The notes under the pieces were generated by a model. It was not told the DNA's origin. It was given only the letters and a program-made list of their open reading frames with translations, and searched no databases. A stretch of 64,000 nucleotides of DNA from Betaproteobacteria bacterium (GTDB lineage Bacteria; Pseudomonadota; Gammaproteobacteria; Burkholderiales; Burkholderiaceae_C), in assembly GCA_009919175.1 (NCBI GenBank), contig RGCL01000008.1, positions 1 to 64,000 of the forward strand, written 5' to 3'. The translations under genes and the position numbers were made by a program. Below are positions 55,792 through 64,000 of the stretch, piece after piece. Positions within the stretch are counted from its first letter, which is position 1; every line of letters starts with the position of its first letter.

Positions 55792-56403
55792 ATGGCTTTA
55801 CCTGTTCAATTCAAAGGCTCTCGCATTGCTCAAACCGTGTTGCGCTGGCTGGGGTGGTCTTATCGCTTTGATGGCTTGCCAACCCGGCAAGGCGTGGTGG
55901 TGGTGTATCCGCACACCAGCAACTGGGACTTTGTGATTGGCATTTTGCTCAAATGGGCGATGGGCATCGAGGCCCATTTCTGGGCCAAGGACACCTTGTT
56001 CCGGGTGCCTTTGCTGGGGCCATGGATGCGCTGGTTGGGGGGCATCCCGGTCTATCGCCAATCTTCCAACGGCCTGGTGGGCGACACCATTGAGCGCATC
56101 GCATCCAGCCGTGAACGTGACGAGGTGCTGTGGCTGGCGGTCGCGCCCGAGGGCACGCGCAGCCTCACCCCAGGCTGGCGCACCGGTTTTTATCAAGTGG
56201 CTTTGGGCGCCAAGGTGCCCGTGGGCGTTGCCCGCTTTGACTGGAAAAGCAAATGCCTGGATCTGACCCACTTCTTTGAGCCCACCGGCGACATGGAGAG
56301 GGACTTTGCCCACATGGCGCATTTGCTCGACGGTGTTCAGGCCGCTCGACCAGCTCAGGCGGGTCCCGTGCGAGCCTTGATCAAAACCCCCCGCACCGAA
56401 TGA
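55792..56403 (+). CDS. 1-acylglycerol-3-phosphate acyltransferase-like protein
   Basis: A 203-residue PlsC-family acyltransferase with motif I HTSNWD (HX4D) in VVVYPHTSNWDFVIG and motif III APEGTRS. It probably acylates lysophosphatidate or another lysolipid at the inner membrane. It is short and without clear membrane helices, like the PlsC-like minor paralogues. The ATG at 55792 gives MALPVQFKGS; a longer in-frame start at 55741 is less family-like. Confidence 0.82.
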   Translation: MALPVQFKGSRIAQTVLRWLGWSYRFDGLPTRQGVVVVYPHTSNWDFVIGILLKWAMGIEAHFWAKDTLFRVPLLGPWMRWLGGIPVYRQSSNGLVGDTIERIASSRERDEVLWLAVAPEGTRSLTPGWRTGFYQVALGAKVPVGVARFDWKSKCLDLTHFFEPTGDMERDFAHMAHLLDGVQAARPAQAGPVRALIKTPRTE

Positions 56404-56410
56404 TTGCCCC

Positions 56411-56487
56411 ATGGCCATGGAACTCAAGCAGCTTCGCATGTTTGTTCGCGTGGTCGACCTGGGCAGCATCAGTCGCGCGGCGCGCAG
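56411..56487 (+). pseudogene. Remnant of a LysR-family regulator (N-terminus only)
   Basis: After the ATG at 56411 (or 56417) the frame reads MELKQLRMFVRVVDLGS then ISRAA, a clear LysR winged-helix start. It switches after about 24 residues to unrelated sequence with no recognition helix or effector domain. The break lies near 56485. The rest of the gap up to the next gene at 56574 contains nothing recognisable. This is the stub left by a deletion of most of the regulator gene. Confidence 0.75.
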
Positions 56488-56573
56488 GCCCTGGTTCAAT
56501 GCCCCGGTTTGGTTAACATCCGCCCCGTTCTGTCCTGGAGGCGTGCTCCAGATTCATTCAAGCGAGGGCCAGC

Positions 56574-57776
56574 GTGCTGCACCATCCGCGTCGACGATTT
56601 CTGACAACGGCCTTGCCTCTGGTGGGCATGGGTTTGGGTTTGGGCCTCTGTGGTTTGGCCAGGGCTGCCACCGAAGCCATACGCATCGGCAACACCAATC
56701 CTTATTCAGGTCCCGCTGCGGCCTGGGGTGCTGCCGGCAAGGCCATGACGGCCTATTTCCGCATGCTCAACGAGCAAGGCGGGATCCAGGGTCGCCCCAT
56801 TGAGTTTTTATCGCTGGACGATGGCTACTCGCCCTCCAAAACCGTAGAGGCCACGCGCCGCCTGGTCGAGCAGGATCGGGTGCTGTTGATGTTTGGCGCT
56901 TTGGGCACCGCCACCAACATGGCTGTGCAGGCCTACCTCAATGAACGCAAGGTGCCCCAGTTGTTTGTCCAGTCTGGGGCTTCACGCTGGAACAACCCCC
57001 AGCAATTCCCCTGGACCATGGGGTGGTCGCCCAGTTACCTCAGCGAGGGGCGCATTTATGCCAAAGCCATCCTGAGCGAGCAGCCTCAGGCCAAGGTGGC
57101 CGTGCTCTACCAGAACGATGACTTTGGCAAGGATTACCTCAACGGTTTGCGCGATGGACTGGGTGCGCAAGCCAGCCGCATCGTGGCCATGGCCAGCTAC
57201 GAAGTCACCGATGCCACGGTGGATTCGCAACTCATCGCGCTCAAGACCTCAGGCGCGGATGTGCTGGTCAACTTTGCCGCCCCCAAATTTGCAGCCCAGG
57301 CCATCCGCCGCCTGGCAGAAATGTCCTGGCGGCCTGTGCACTACCTCAATGTCACTGCCAACTCCATCAAGTCGGTGCTGGAAGTGGCCGGTCTGGACCT
57401 GTCCAAAGGCCTGATCTCGGCGGCGTATTACAAGGACCCCAGTGATCCGCGGTGGCAGGGCACGCCTGAGCTCAAGGCCTATCGCGAGTTCATGGCCCGC
57501 TACATGCCCCAGGCCGATGTCAACGACGTCTTTTATGTGGCGGGTTACTGCAATGCCCAGACGCTGGAGCAGGTCCTGCGGCAGGCGGGATCCGACTTGA
57601 GTCGGGCCAATGTGATGCGTCAGGCCGCCAACCTGCGGGACCTCAAACTGCCCATGCTTTTGCCTGGCATCACGGTCAACACCTCAGAGCAGGATTACGC
57701 ACCGATTCAGGCCATGCAATTGCAACGCTTTGACGGCCAGCGCTGGCACTTGTTTGGGTCGATTTATGGGCGTTGA
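56574..57776 (+). CDS. Branched-chain amino acid-type ABC transporter substrate-binding protein
   Basis: A 400-residue Peripla_BP_6-type protein with a twin-arginine-like signal (RRRFLTTALPLVGMGLG, cleavage near ARAATEAIRIG). The core has GNTNPYSGPAAAWGAAGKAMTAYF, VEATRRLVEQDRVLLMFGALGT and VLYQNDDFGKDYLNGLRDGL. The start codon is GTG. No permease or ATPase genes are adjacent, so this is a solitary binding protein, as is common in Burkholderiales. The ligand is unknown. Its last 13 nt overlap the convergent NlpC/P60 gene. Confidence 0.88.
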   Translation: MLHHPRRRFLTTALPLVGMGLGLGLCGLARAATEAIRIGNTNPYSGPAAAWGAAGKAMTAYFRMLNEQGGIQGRPIEFLSLDDGYSPSKTVEATRRLVEQDRVLLMFGALGTATNMAVQAYLNERKVPQLFVQSGASRWNNPQQFPWTMGWSPSYLSEGRIYAKAILSEQPQAKVAVLYQNDDFGKDYLNGLRDGLGAQASRIVAMASYEVTDATVDSQLIALKTSGADVLVNFAAPKFAAQAIRRLAEMSWRPVHYLNVTANSIKSVLEVAGLDLSKGLISAAYYKDPSDPRWQGTPELKAYREFMARYMPQADVNDVFYVAGYCNAQTLEQVLRQAGSDLSRANVMRQAANLRDLKLPMLLPGITVNTSEQDYAPIQAMQLQRFDGQRWHLFGSIYGR

Positions 57777-58306
57777 GGCCGGGGGTCGGCTGAATCGCTG
57801 TGCACACGGCGAGCGCCATTGAAGCGCTTGGCCCAATAGCTGTCGCTCATGTTTTCCACCCGCACCTGTTTGCCGGGGCGAGGCGAGTGGATGAACTGGT
57901 CATTGCCCAGGTAGATGCCCACATGGCTGTAGGCGCGTCGCATGGTGTTGAAAAACACCAGGTCACCGGGTTGCAACTCCGTGGCCTCGATGGGGTCGGT
58001 GGCCTTGGCCTGTTCAAGTGCGCTGCGCGGCAGGATCAGGCCCAGGGTATTGGCATAGACGGTTTGCACAAAGCCACTGCAATCAAAGCCCTTGTCGGTG
58101 GTGCCGCCCTTGCGGTAGGGCGTGCCCAGGTAACCCATGGCGTCCGAGATCAGGTCATTGGCCTGATCCACCCACTTGCGCGACACACCGGTCATGACCT
58201 CCATGCTCTGCGACCAGATCGAGGGCGCAGGGGCAAAGGCCGGTGCCGTGGGTTGAGCCCAGCAGGCACCAGAACAGAGCATCACGGTGAGCAACAATCG
58301 CTTCAT
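57764..58306 (-). CDS. NlpC/P60 family cell-wall hydrolase
   Basis: A 180-residue secreted peptidase with a signal peptide MKRLLLTVMLCSGACWAQ. The NlpC/P60 domain has catalytic Cys76 in GFDCSGFVQ, His128 in YSHVGIYLG and a third polar residue His140 in FIHSPR. It is predicted to cleave gamma-D-Glu-diaminopimelate bonds in peptidoglycan in the periplasm. The cysteine at position 15 (GAC) might suggest a lipoprotein, but a full lipobox is not present. Confidence 0.9.
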   Translation of the reverse strand: MKRLLLTVMLCSGACWAQPTAPAFAPAPSIWSQSMEVMTGVSRKWVDQANDLISDAMGYLGTPYRKGGTTDKGFDCSGFVQTVYANTLGLILPRSALEQAKATDPIEATELQPGDLVFFNTMRRAYSHVGIYLGNDQFIHSPRPGKQVRVENMSDSYWAKRFNGARRVHSDSADPRPQRP

Positions 58307-58321
58307 GGGGGCGCATCATAG

Positions 58322-58339
58322 TGTCCCTTTGCAGGGACA
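58322..58339. repeat. Inverted repeat between nlpC-like and acuI-like genes
   Basis: TGTCCCT (58322-58328) and AGGGACA (58333-58339) flank TTGC, a perfect 7-bp dyad 38 nt before the acuI-like ATG. It may be an operator for either divergent gene or a leader hairpin. Confidence 0.5.
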
Positions 58340-58376
58340 ATGCCGCCATGGCATCCAAATTGAAAAGGAATTTCGT

Positions 58377-59348
58377 ATGAAAGCCTTGTTACTCAGTAAA
58401 AACCCCGAATTCACTGCGGCGGTGACCGAGGTGAATGAAGACCAGTTGCCCAAGGCCGACGTGCGGGTGAGGGTGACGCATTCCACCCTCAACTTCAAAG
58501 ATGGATTGGCCATCACCAACAAAAGCCCGGTGGTGAGGCAGTGGCCCATGGTCGCGGGCATCGATGGCTCTGGCGAAGTCCTGTCCTCCACCCACCCCGA
58601 CTGGAAGCCCGGCGACGCCTTCATCCTCAATGGCTGGGGCGTGGGCGAAACGCATTGGGGTTGTCTGGCTGAGCAAGCCAGCCTCAAGGCCGAATGGCTG
58701 ATTCGCCGCCCCGCCCAGCTCGATGCCTGGCAGGCCATGGCCTTTGGAACAGCCGGTTACACCGCCATGCTGTGTGTGATGGCCTTGCAGGACCAGGGGC
58801 TGCAACCCGGTGATGGTGAAGTCCTGGTCACCGGCGCAACGGGTGGCGTGGGCAGTGTGGCGGTGGCCTTGCTCAGTGGCCTGGGCTATCGGGTGGTGGC
58901 GCTCACGGGCAAGCCCGAATCGCGGTCTTACCTGAGCTCGCTGGGTGCGCACGAGGTGATGGACCGTGCCGCCTTGTCCGAGCCGGGCAAGCCCCTGCAA
59001 AAGGAACGCTGGGCTGGGGTGGTTGATGCCCTGGGTTCGCACACCCTGGCCAATGCCCTGGCACAGACCCGCTATGGCGGCGTGGTCGCGGCCTGCGGTT
59101 TGGCGCAGGGCATGGACTTGCCCACCTCGGTCATGCCCTTCATCCTGCGCGGGGTCAAGCTCATTGGCGTGGATTCGGTCATGGCCCCGCTCGCGCGCCG
59201 CCAAGTGGCCTGGGATCGCCTTGCACGAGAATTCAACCTGTCCTTGTTGCCCAGCATGACCCAGACCATTGGCCTGGATCAGGCCATCGACAAGGCTCAC
59301 GCCCTCATGGCAGGGCAAGTACAAGGCCGTTGGGTGGTGAAAACATGA
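58377..59348 (+). CDS. AcuI-like acrylyl-CoA reductase (YhdH/YhfP MDR family)
   Basis: A 323-residue zinc-independent MDR enzyme. Features: THSTLNFKDGLAITNKSPVVRQWPMVAGIDGSG, LNGWGVGETHWGC, AFGTAGYTAMLCV and GATGGVGSVAVALLSGLGY. Relatives reduce acrylyl-CoA to propionyl-CoA with NADPH, which detoxifies acrylyl-CoA from DMSP or 3-hydroxypropionate metabolism. The ATG at 58377 has AAAAGGA upstream. Its stop overlaps the next gene's ATG (ATGA). A propionyl-CoA synthetase gene nearby, though broken, fits a propionate link. Confidence 0.88.
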   Translation: MKALLLSKNPEFTAAVTEVNEDQLPKADVRVRVTHSTLNFKDGLAITNKSPVVRQWPMVAGIDGSGEVLSSTHPDWKPGDAFILNGWGVGETHWGCLAEQASLKAEWLIRRPAQLDAWQAMAFGTAGYTAMLCVMALQDQGLQPGDGEVLVTGATGGVGSVAVALLSGLGYRVVALTGKPESRSYLSSLGAHEVMDRAALSEPGKPLQKERWAGVVDALGSHTLANALAQTRYGGVVAACGLAQGMDLPTSVMPFILRGVKLIGVDSVMAPLARRQVAWDRLAREFNLSLLPSMTQTIGLDQAIDKAHALMAGQVQGRWVVKT

Positions 59349-59944
59349 TGATTCAAGCTGAACTCAGCCAGTTGTTGCTTGTGGATTGGCAACCCCGTTT
59401 GATCGCTGCCTTGCACGATGGGCAAGCGGCGCTGGCCAATGCCATTCGCCTGGCCACGGCCGCACAACGCCTGCAGGTGCCCGTCTGGGGGACCGAGCAA
59501 AACCCCAGCAAGCTTGGCGAATTGGTGCCCGATCTGCGTGGTCGTTGCCAGCAGACCCTGGCCAAGATGCGTTTCAGCGCCGCCAGCCCGCAATTGCAGT
59601 CCTGCCTCATGCCGCGCCCAGCGGGCAATGCTCGCAGCCTGCCGCGCCACTTGCGCGCCCAGCAAGGTGAAGCAGAACCCAGCCGCCCCATGGTGGTCAT
59701 TTCGGGCTGCGAAGCCCATGTGTGCGTGCTGCAAACGGCGCTGGACCTGCTCGAGCAGGAGCAGTGGGGCGTGTGGCTGGTCACCGATGCCTGTGCTTCC
59801 CGAACCGAACGCAACCGCGATGCGGCCTATGACCGTCTGGCCTCGGCGGGTGCTGAGCTGGTGAGCACCGAGATGGTCTTGTTCGAGTGGCTGGGCACGG
59901 CCGATCACCCTGAATTCAAAGCCGTTCAAGCCCTGATCCGCTGA
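59345..59944 (+). CDS. Isochorismatase-family hydrolase
   Basis: A 199-residue cysteine hydrolase of the YcaC/nicotinamidase-like group. The catalytic Asp occurs in LLLVDWQPRLI, Lys in LAKMRFSA and Cys in ISGCEAHVCVLQTA. The substrate is unknown. Translation is coupled to the acuI-like gene through an ATGA overlap, so both probably serve one process. The following 151 nt before prpE hold an AT-rich stretch (CATAATTATGAATTTT) that could be a promoter, but no clear -35/-10 pair. Confidence 0.85.
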   Translation: MMIQAELSQLLLVDWQPRLIAALHDGQAALANAIRLATAAQRLQVPVWGTEQNPSKLGELVPDLRGRCQQTLAKMRFSAASPQLQSCLMPRPAGNARSLPRHLRAQQGEAEPSRPMVVISGCEAHVCVLQTALDLLEQEQWGVWLVTDACASRTERNRDAAYDRLASAGAELVSTEMVLFEWLGTADHPEFKAVQALIR

Positions 59945-60095
59945 TCCGCGCCCATCCCGTTGGTCTGACTTGGCACTTGGCTGGGGCGAGTCAGGATGAC
60001 GCAAGACCCCTGTCCATAATTATGAATTTTGAGAGATGGGCCACCCCAGCGATGTGGCGCATCGGCACGGACATTCACCCCGCAGGAGACCAGAC

Positions 60096-61929
60096 ATGGG
60101 CAGCTACGCTGATTTTTACAAGCGCTCCATCACCGATCGCGATGCCTTTTGGACCGAACAGGCCGCGCTCATCGATTGGCACAAGCCCTTTGACCAGGTG
60201 TGTGACCACAGCAAGCCGCCCTTTGCCACCTGGTTCAAAGGCGGGCAGACCAACCTGTGTCACAACGCGGTGGACCGTCACCTCAAGGACCGCGCCGATC
60301 AAAACGCCCTGATCTTTGTTTCCACCGAGACGAACACCGAGAAAACCTACAGCTTTCGCGAGCTGCACACCGAGGTCCAGCGCATGGCCGCCGTCCTTCA
60401 GGCGCAAGGGGTCAAGCAGGGTGACCGTGTGCTCATCTACATGCCCATGATTGCCGAGGCCTGTTTTGCCATGCTGGCCTGCGTTCGCATTGGAGCCATT
60501 CACTCCGTGGTCTTTGGCGGATTTGCCAGCCACTCGCTGGCCAGCCGCATTGATGACGCCCAGCCCAAGGCCATCGTGAGCGCCGACGCGGGCATGCGCG
60601 GCGGCAAGGCCGTGCCCTACAAACACCTGCTCGACGAGGCCATCTCCCTTGCGCAGCACAAGCCGGCCAAGGTCATCATGGTCAACCGGGGGCTGGCCGA
60701 TTTGCTGCCTGTTGCTGGCCGCGATGTGGACTATGCCGCCGAGCGCGCCAAGGTGATGGATGCGCAAGTGCCTTGTGTCTGGGTCGACAGTGACCACCCC
60801 AGCTACATCCTCTACACCTCGGGCACCACGGGCAAGCCCAAGGGTGTGCAGCGCGACACGGCTGGTTACGCCGTGTCCTTGGCGGCCTCCATGCGCCACA
60901 TTTACATGGCCAATCCGGGCGAAACCTATTTCTCCACCTCGGACATCGGCTGGGTGGTGGGTCACAGCTACATCATCTACGGACCCCTGATCAATGGCAT
61001 GGCCACCATCATGTACGAAGGCCTGCCCACGCGCCCGGATGCGGGCATCTGGTGGAGCCTGGTCGAGAAATACAAAGTCAGCGTGATGTTTTCAGCGCCC
61101 ACAGCGGCACGGGTCCTCAAAAAGCAGGATCCGGCCTTCCTCACTCGATACGATTTGTCCAGCCTCAAGGCCTTGTTCCTGGCGGGCGAGCCGCTGGACG
61201 AACCCACCGCCTCCTGGATTGGCGGTGCCATCAGCAAGCCCATCATTGACAACTACTGGCAGACCGAGACCGGTTGGCCCATCATGGCCATTTGCAATGG
61301 CATCGAAGCAGCCCCCACCAAGTACGGCTCGCCCGGCAACCGACCAAAAGGGCGTGATTGCGGTTGAAGGGCCGTTACCCCCGGGCTGCCTGCAAACCGT
61401 GTGGGGGGATGACGATCGCTACGTCAAAACCTACTGGACCAGCATCCCCGGCAAGCAGATGTACTCCACCTTCGACTGGGGCGTGAAAGACAAGGACGGC
61501 TATTTCTACATCCTGGGTCGCACCGACGATGTGATCAACGTGGCCGGACACCGCCTGGGCACGCGCGAGATCGAGGAGAGCATCTCCAGCCACCCCAATG
61601 TGGCCGAGGTGGCCGTGGTGGGCGTGGCCGACCAGCTCAAAGGCCAGGTGGCTGTGGGCTTTGCCGTGCTCAAAGACCCCAGCAAAGTCGATTCGCCCGA
61701 GGCCGCGCTCAAACTCGAGGGCGACATCATGAAGGTGGTGGACAGCCAACTGGGCGCTGTGGCCCGACCGGCGCGTGTGCGGTTTGTCACCCTGTTGCCC
61801 AAAACCCGCTCGGGCAAGGTCTTGCGCCGTGCCATCCAGGCGGTGTGCGAAGGGCGCGACCCCGGTGACCTCACCACCATCGACGACCCGTCGGCCTTGC
61901 AGCAAATCGTCGATTTGCTCAAAACCTGA
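60096..61929 (+). pseudogene. prpE: Propionyl-CoA synthetase gene disrupted by a small deletion and frameshift
   Basis: Two frames together match the propionate:CoA ligase PrpE. Frame one starts GSYADFYKRSITDRDAFW, includes the ATP site ILYTSGTTGKPKGV and DNYWQTETGWP, and runs to KYGSPG near 61338. The protein then continues in another frame from QKGVIAVEGPLPPG (about 61350) through GRTDDVINVAGHRLGTREIE and the acyl-CoA-ligase Lys motif KTRSGKVLRR to the stop. About 20 residues (the usual PMYGY segment between these parts) are missing and the frame shifts, so the first frame ends at a TGA at 61365-61367. It is either a real knock-out or a sequencing/assembly error. AGGAG precedes the ATG. Confidence 0.85.
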
Positions 61930-62086
61930 GTTTTGTAAGTTTGAGGCGGGTCAGTGCATGGCACAATCCGCCCACACATTCGGCCCTTCCCAGCCACTGT
62001 CGCATCCGCCAACCGGTTCAGCCGTGACGCGGAAGGTAGTTTCAACCAACTAATGTTCTCTTCAGGAGAACGGAGGTAGCGAGTCA

Positions 62087-64000
62087 ATGAGCGAGACCAA
62101 ATCCGTCTACGCGGCCTATTCGGCCAACACCCATCTCTTTGGGGGCAATGGCCCTTACGTCGAGGAGATGTACGAAAACTACCTGGCCAATCCAGGCAGC
62201 GTCCCCGACAACTGGCGTGATTACTTTGACGCCCTCCAGCATGTCCCCGCAGTCGACGGCTCCAACGCCAAAGACGTCCCCCACCTCCCTGTGATCAATG
62301 CCTTTGCCGACCGCGCCAAGCAAGGCGGCACCCGTGTGGTCATGGCCAGTGCCGATGTCGAAATGGGCCGCAAGCGCACCGCCGTGCAACAGCTCATTGC
62401 TGCTTACCGCAATGTGGGTGCACGTTGGGCTGATCTGGATCCCTTGAAGCGCACCGAGCGACCCAACATCCCCGAGCTGGAGCCCTCGTTCTACGGCTTC
62501 ACCGATGCCGATCACGAAACGGTGTTTGACACCTCCAACACCTTCTTCGGCAAAGACCGCATGAGCCTGCGCGAGATCCTCAATGCGCTCAGAGAAACTT
62601 ATTGCGGCACGGTCGGTGCGGAGTTCATGTACACCACCGACATGGTGCAAAAGCGCTGGTGGCAGCAAAAGCTCGAGAGCATCCGCAGCAAACCCAATTT
62701 CAGCGTCGAAAAGAAAAAGCACATCCTTGAACGACTCACAGCGGCAGAAGGCCTTGAGCGTTACTTGCACACCAAGTACGTCGGTCAGAAGCGCTTCTCC
62801 CTCGAAGGCGGCGAGAGCTTCATTGCCTCCATGGACGAACTCATCCAGCGCGCAGGCGAGCAAGGCGTGCAGGAAATCGTGATTGGCATGGCGCACCGTG
62901 GCCGCCTCAACGTGTTGGTCAACACCCTGGGCAAGCTGCCCGGCATGCTGTTTGCCGAGTTTGACCACACCGCACCCGAAGAGCTGCCCGCTGGCGACGT
63001 GAAATACCACCAGGGTTTCAGCTCCGATGTGGCCACCCCTGGCGGTCCGGTTCACCTCTCCTTGGCCTTCAACCCCTCTCACCTTGAAATCGTCAACCCC
63101 GTGGTCGAAGGCTCGGTGCGTGCCCGCATGGACCGCCGTGGCGATGCCAAAGGCAGCCAGGTCCTGCCGGTGCTGGTGCATGGCGATGCGGCTGTGGGCG
63201 GGCAGGGCGTCAACCAGGAAACCCTGTGTCTGGCGCAAACCCGTGGTTACACCACGGGTGGCACGGTCCACATCATCATCAACAACCAGATCGGTTTCAC
63301 CACCTCGGATCCGCGCGACCTGCGCTCCACCGCGTTTTGTACCGACATCTTCAAGATGGTCGAAGCCCCGGTGTTGCACGTCAATGGCGACGATCCCGAG
63401 GCCGTGGTGCTTGCCACCCAGTTGGCCCTGGAATACCGCATGCAGTTCAGCGCCGATGTGGTGGTGGACATCACCTGTTTCCGCAAGCTTGGCCACAACG
63501 AGCAAGACACCCCCAGCCTCACTCAGCCGCTGATGTACAAGAAGATCAGCTCTCACCCTGGCACCCGCCGCCTCTACGCCGATAAGCTCTCGGCTCAGGG
63601 CCTGGGTGAAAGCCTGGGTGAGGACATGGTCAAGGCCTACCGCGCCGCCATGGACGCGGGCAAGCACACCAGTGACCCGGTCATCACCAACTTCAAGAGC
63701 AAGTACGCGGTGGACTGGTCACCCTTCCTGGGCAAGAAATGGACCGATGCCTCCGACACCGCCATCCCGCTCAGCGAGTGGAAGCGCTTGGCCGAGAAGA
63801 TCACCACCTTGCCCGCCAATGTGACCCCGCACCAGTTGGTCAAGAAGGTCTATGACGACCGCGCTGCCATGGGTCGTGGCGATGTCAACGTGGACTGGGG
63901 CATGGGCGAACACATGGCCTTTGCCTCGCTGGTGGCCAGCGGCTATCCGGTGCGCCTCTCGGGTGAGGACTGCGGTCGCGGCACCTTCACCCACCGTCAC
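62087..64000 (+). CDS. odhA: 2-oxoglutarate dehydrogenase E1 component (3' end outside window)
   Basis: The first 638 codons of the thiamine-diphosphate E1 subunit of the 2-oxoglutarate dehydrogenase complex of the TCA cycle; the family is about 950 residues long. The N-terminus SANTHLFGGNGPYVEEMYENYLANP, then VIGMAHRGRLNVLVNTLGK, HGDAAVGGQGVNQETL, INNQIGFTTSDPRD, VNGDDPEAV and CFRKLGHNEQD are diagnostic. GGAGG lies 10 nt before the ATG at 62087. It follows the broken prpE after a 157-nt gap without a recognisable terminator. odhB and lpd are expected to follow beyond the window. Confidence 0.97.
   Translation, partial: MSETKSVYAAYSANTHLFGGNGPYVEEMYENYLANPGSVPDNWRDYFDALQHVPAVDGSNAKDVPHLPVINAFADRAKQGGTRVVMASADVEMGRKRTAVQQLIAAYRNVGARWADLDPLKRTERPNIPELEPSFYGFTDADHETVFDTSNTFFGKDRMSLREILNALRETYCGTVGAEFMYTTDMVQKRWWQQKLESIRSKPNFSVEKKKHILERLTAAEGLERYLHTKYVGQKRFSLEGGESFIASMDELIQRAGEQGVQEIVIGMAHRGRLNVLVNTLGKLPGMLFAEFDHTAPEELPAGDVKYHQGFSSDVATPGGPVHLSLAFNPSHLEIVNPVVEGSVRARMDRRGDAKGSQVLPVLVHGDAAVGGQGVNQETLCLAQTRGYTTGGTVHIIINNQIGFTTSDPRDLRSTAFCTDIFKMVEAPVLHVNGDDPEAVVLATQLALEYRMQFSADVVVDITCFRKLGHNEQDTPSLTQPLMYKKISSHPGTRRLYADKLSAQGLGESLGEDMVKAYRAAMDAGKHTSDPVITNFKSKYAVDWSPFLGKKWTDASDTAIPLSEWKRLAEKITTLPANVTPHQLVKKVYDDRAAMGRGDVNVDWGMGEHMAFASLVASGYPVRLSGEDCGRGTFTHRH

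Noticed and set aside
62084-63667. Long open frame (527 codons) on the minus strand
   Set aside because: It is the antisense shadow of odhA, whose plus-strand frame shows full family motifs and runs off the window end.

Overview
The window is a 64 kb chromosomal segment that reads as a betaproteobacterium of the order Burkholderiales, most likely family Comamonadaceae. The grounds are the thrS-infC-rpmI-rplT-pheS-pheT-ihfA-merR-tRNA-Pro order, a dihydrolipoamide dehydrogenase with its own lipoyl domain, the ureDAJBCEFG order with a neighbouring urtABCDE transporter, and the general protein character. The genus cannot be fixed from the sequence alone. Coding density is high, with many 4-base ATGA overlaps and convergent gene pairs whose 3' ends overlap. 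No phage, insertion sequence, CRISPR array or rRNA is visible.

Layout. 1-7.9 kb: translation and nucleoid operon (ThrRS, IF-3 with an ATC start, L35, L20, PheRS alpha and beta, IHF alpha, a MerR regulator), ending at tRNA-Pro(GGG) and a terminator. 7.9-10.8 kb: feoAB and a tonB-like gene diverging from one Fur-box-like palindrome. 11.4-15.0 kb: a quinate/shikimate-type catabolic cluster (type II dehydroquinate dehydratase, shikimate dehydrogenase homologue, and a dehydroshikimate dehydratase split into two genes) beside a TetR gene that has lost its DNA-binding domain. 15.2-17.6 kb: a secreted His-rich protein, lrgAB-like genes and a class II aldolase. 17.6-32.9 kb: a nitrogen-scavenging island made of an unknown gene, the Anbu proteasome-like operon (ATP-grasp, alpha-E, Anbu), the complete urease operon and, convergent to it, the urea ABC transporter. 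33-46 kb: mixed housekeeping genes (quinone oxidoreductase, bactofilin, exonuclease, PLD nuclease, phasin, FAD oxidoreductase, pyrD, rpiA, prlC, folD) and a PAS histidine kinase/FixJ-type regulator pair. 46-52 kb: pyruvate dehydrogenase operon aceE-aceF-lpd. 52-64 kb: an acyl-ACP-reductase-like dehydrogenase, an acetylornithine-aminotransferase-like gene behind a candidate Arg-rich leader peptide and terminator, asparaginase, acyltransferase, a LysR remnant, a solitary substrate-binding protein, an NlpC/P60 hydrolase, an AcuI-like reductase, an isochorismatase-like hydrolase, a broken propionyl-CoA synthetase gene and the 5' two thirds of odhA.

The strongest unexpected signal is regulatory. 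Three sequences fitting the sigma-54 -24/-12 consensus lie upstream of the unknown gene at 17.76 kb, the Anbu-urease run, and urtA; the last two also have NtrC-like dyads. If these are real, one nitrogen-limitation circuit would control urea import, urea hydrolysis and a proteasome-like peptidase operon of poorly understood function. Three genes look broken (TetR N-terminus lost, LysR cut after about 24 residues, prpE deleted and frameshifted), which means either ongoing gene loss or assembly errors. All functional calls come from reading the translated proteins for known motifs; no search was run.
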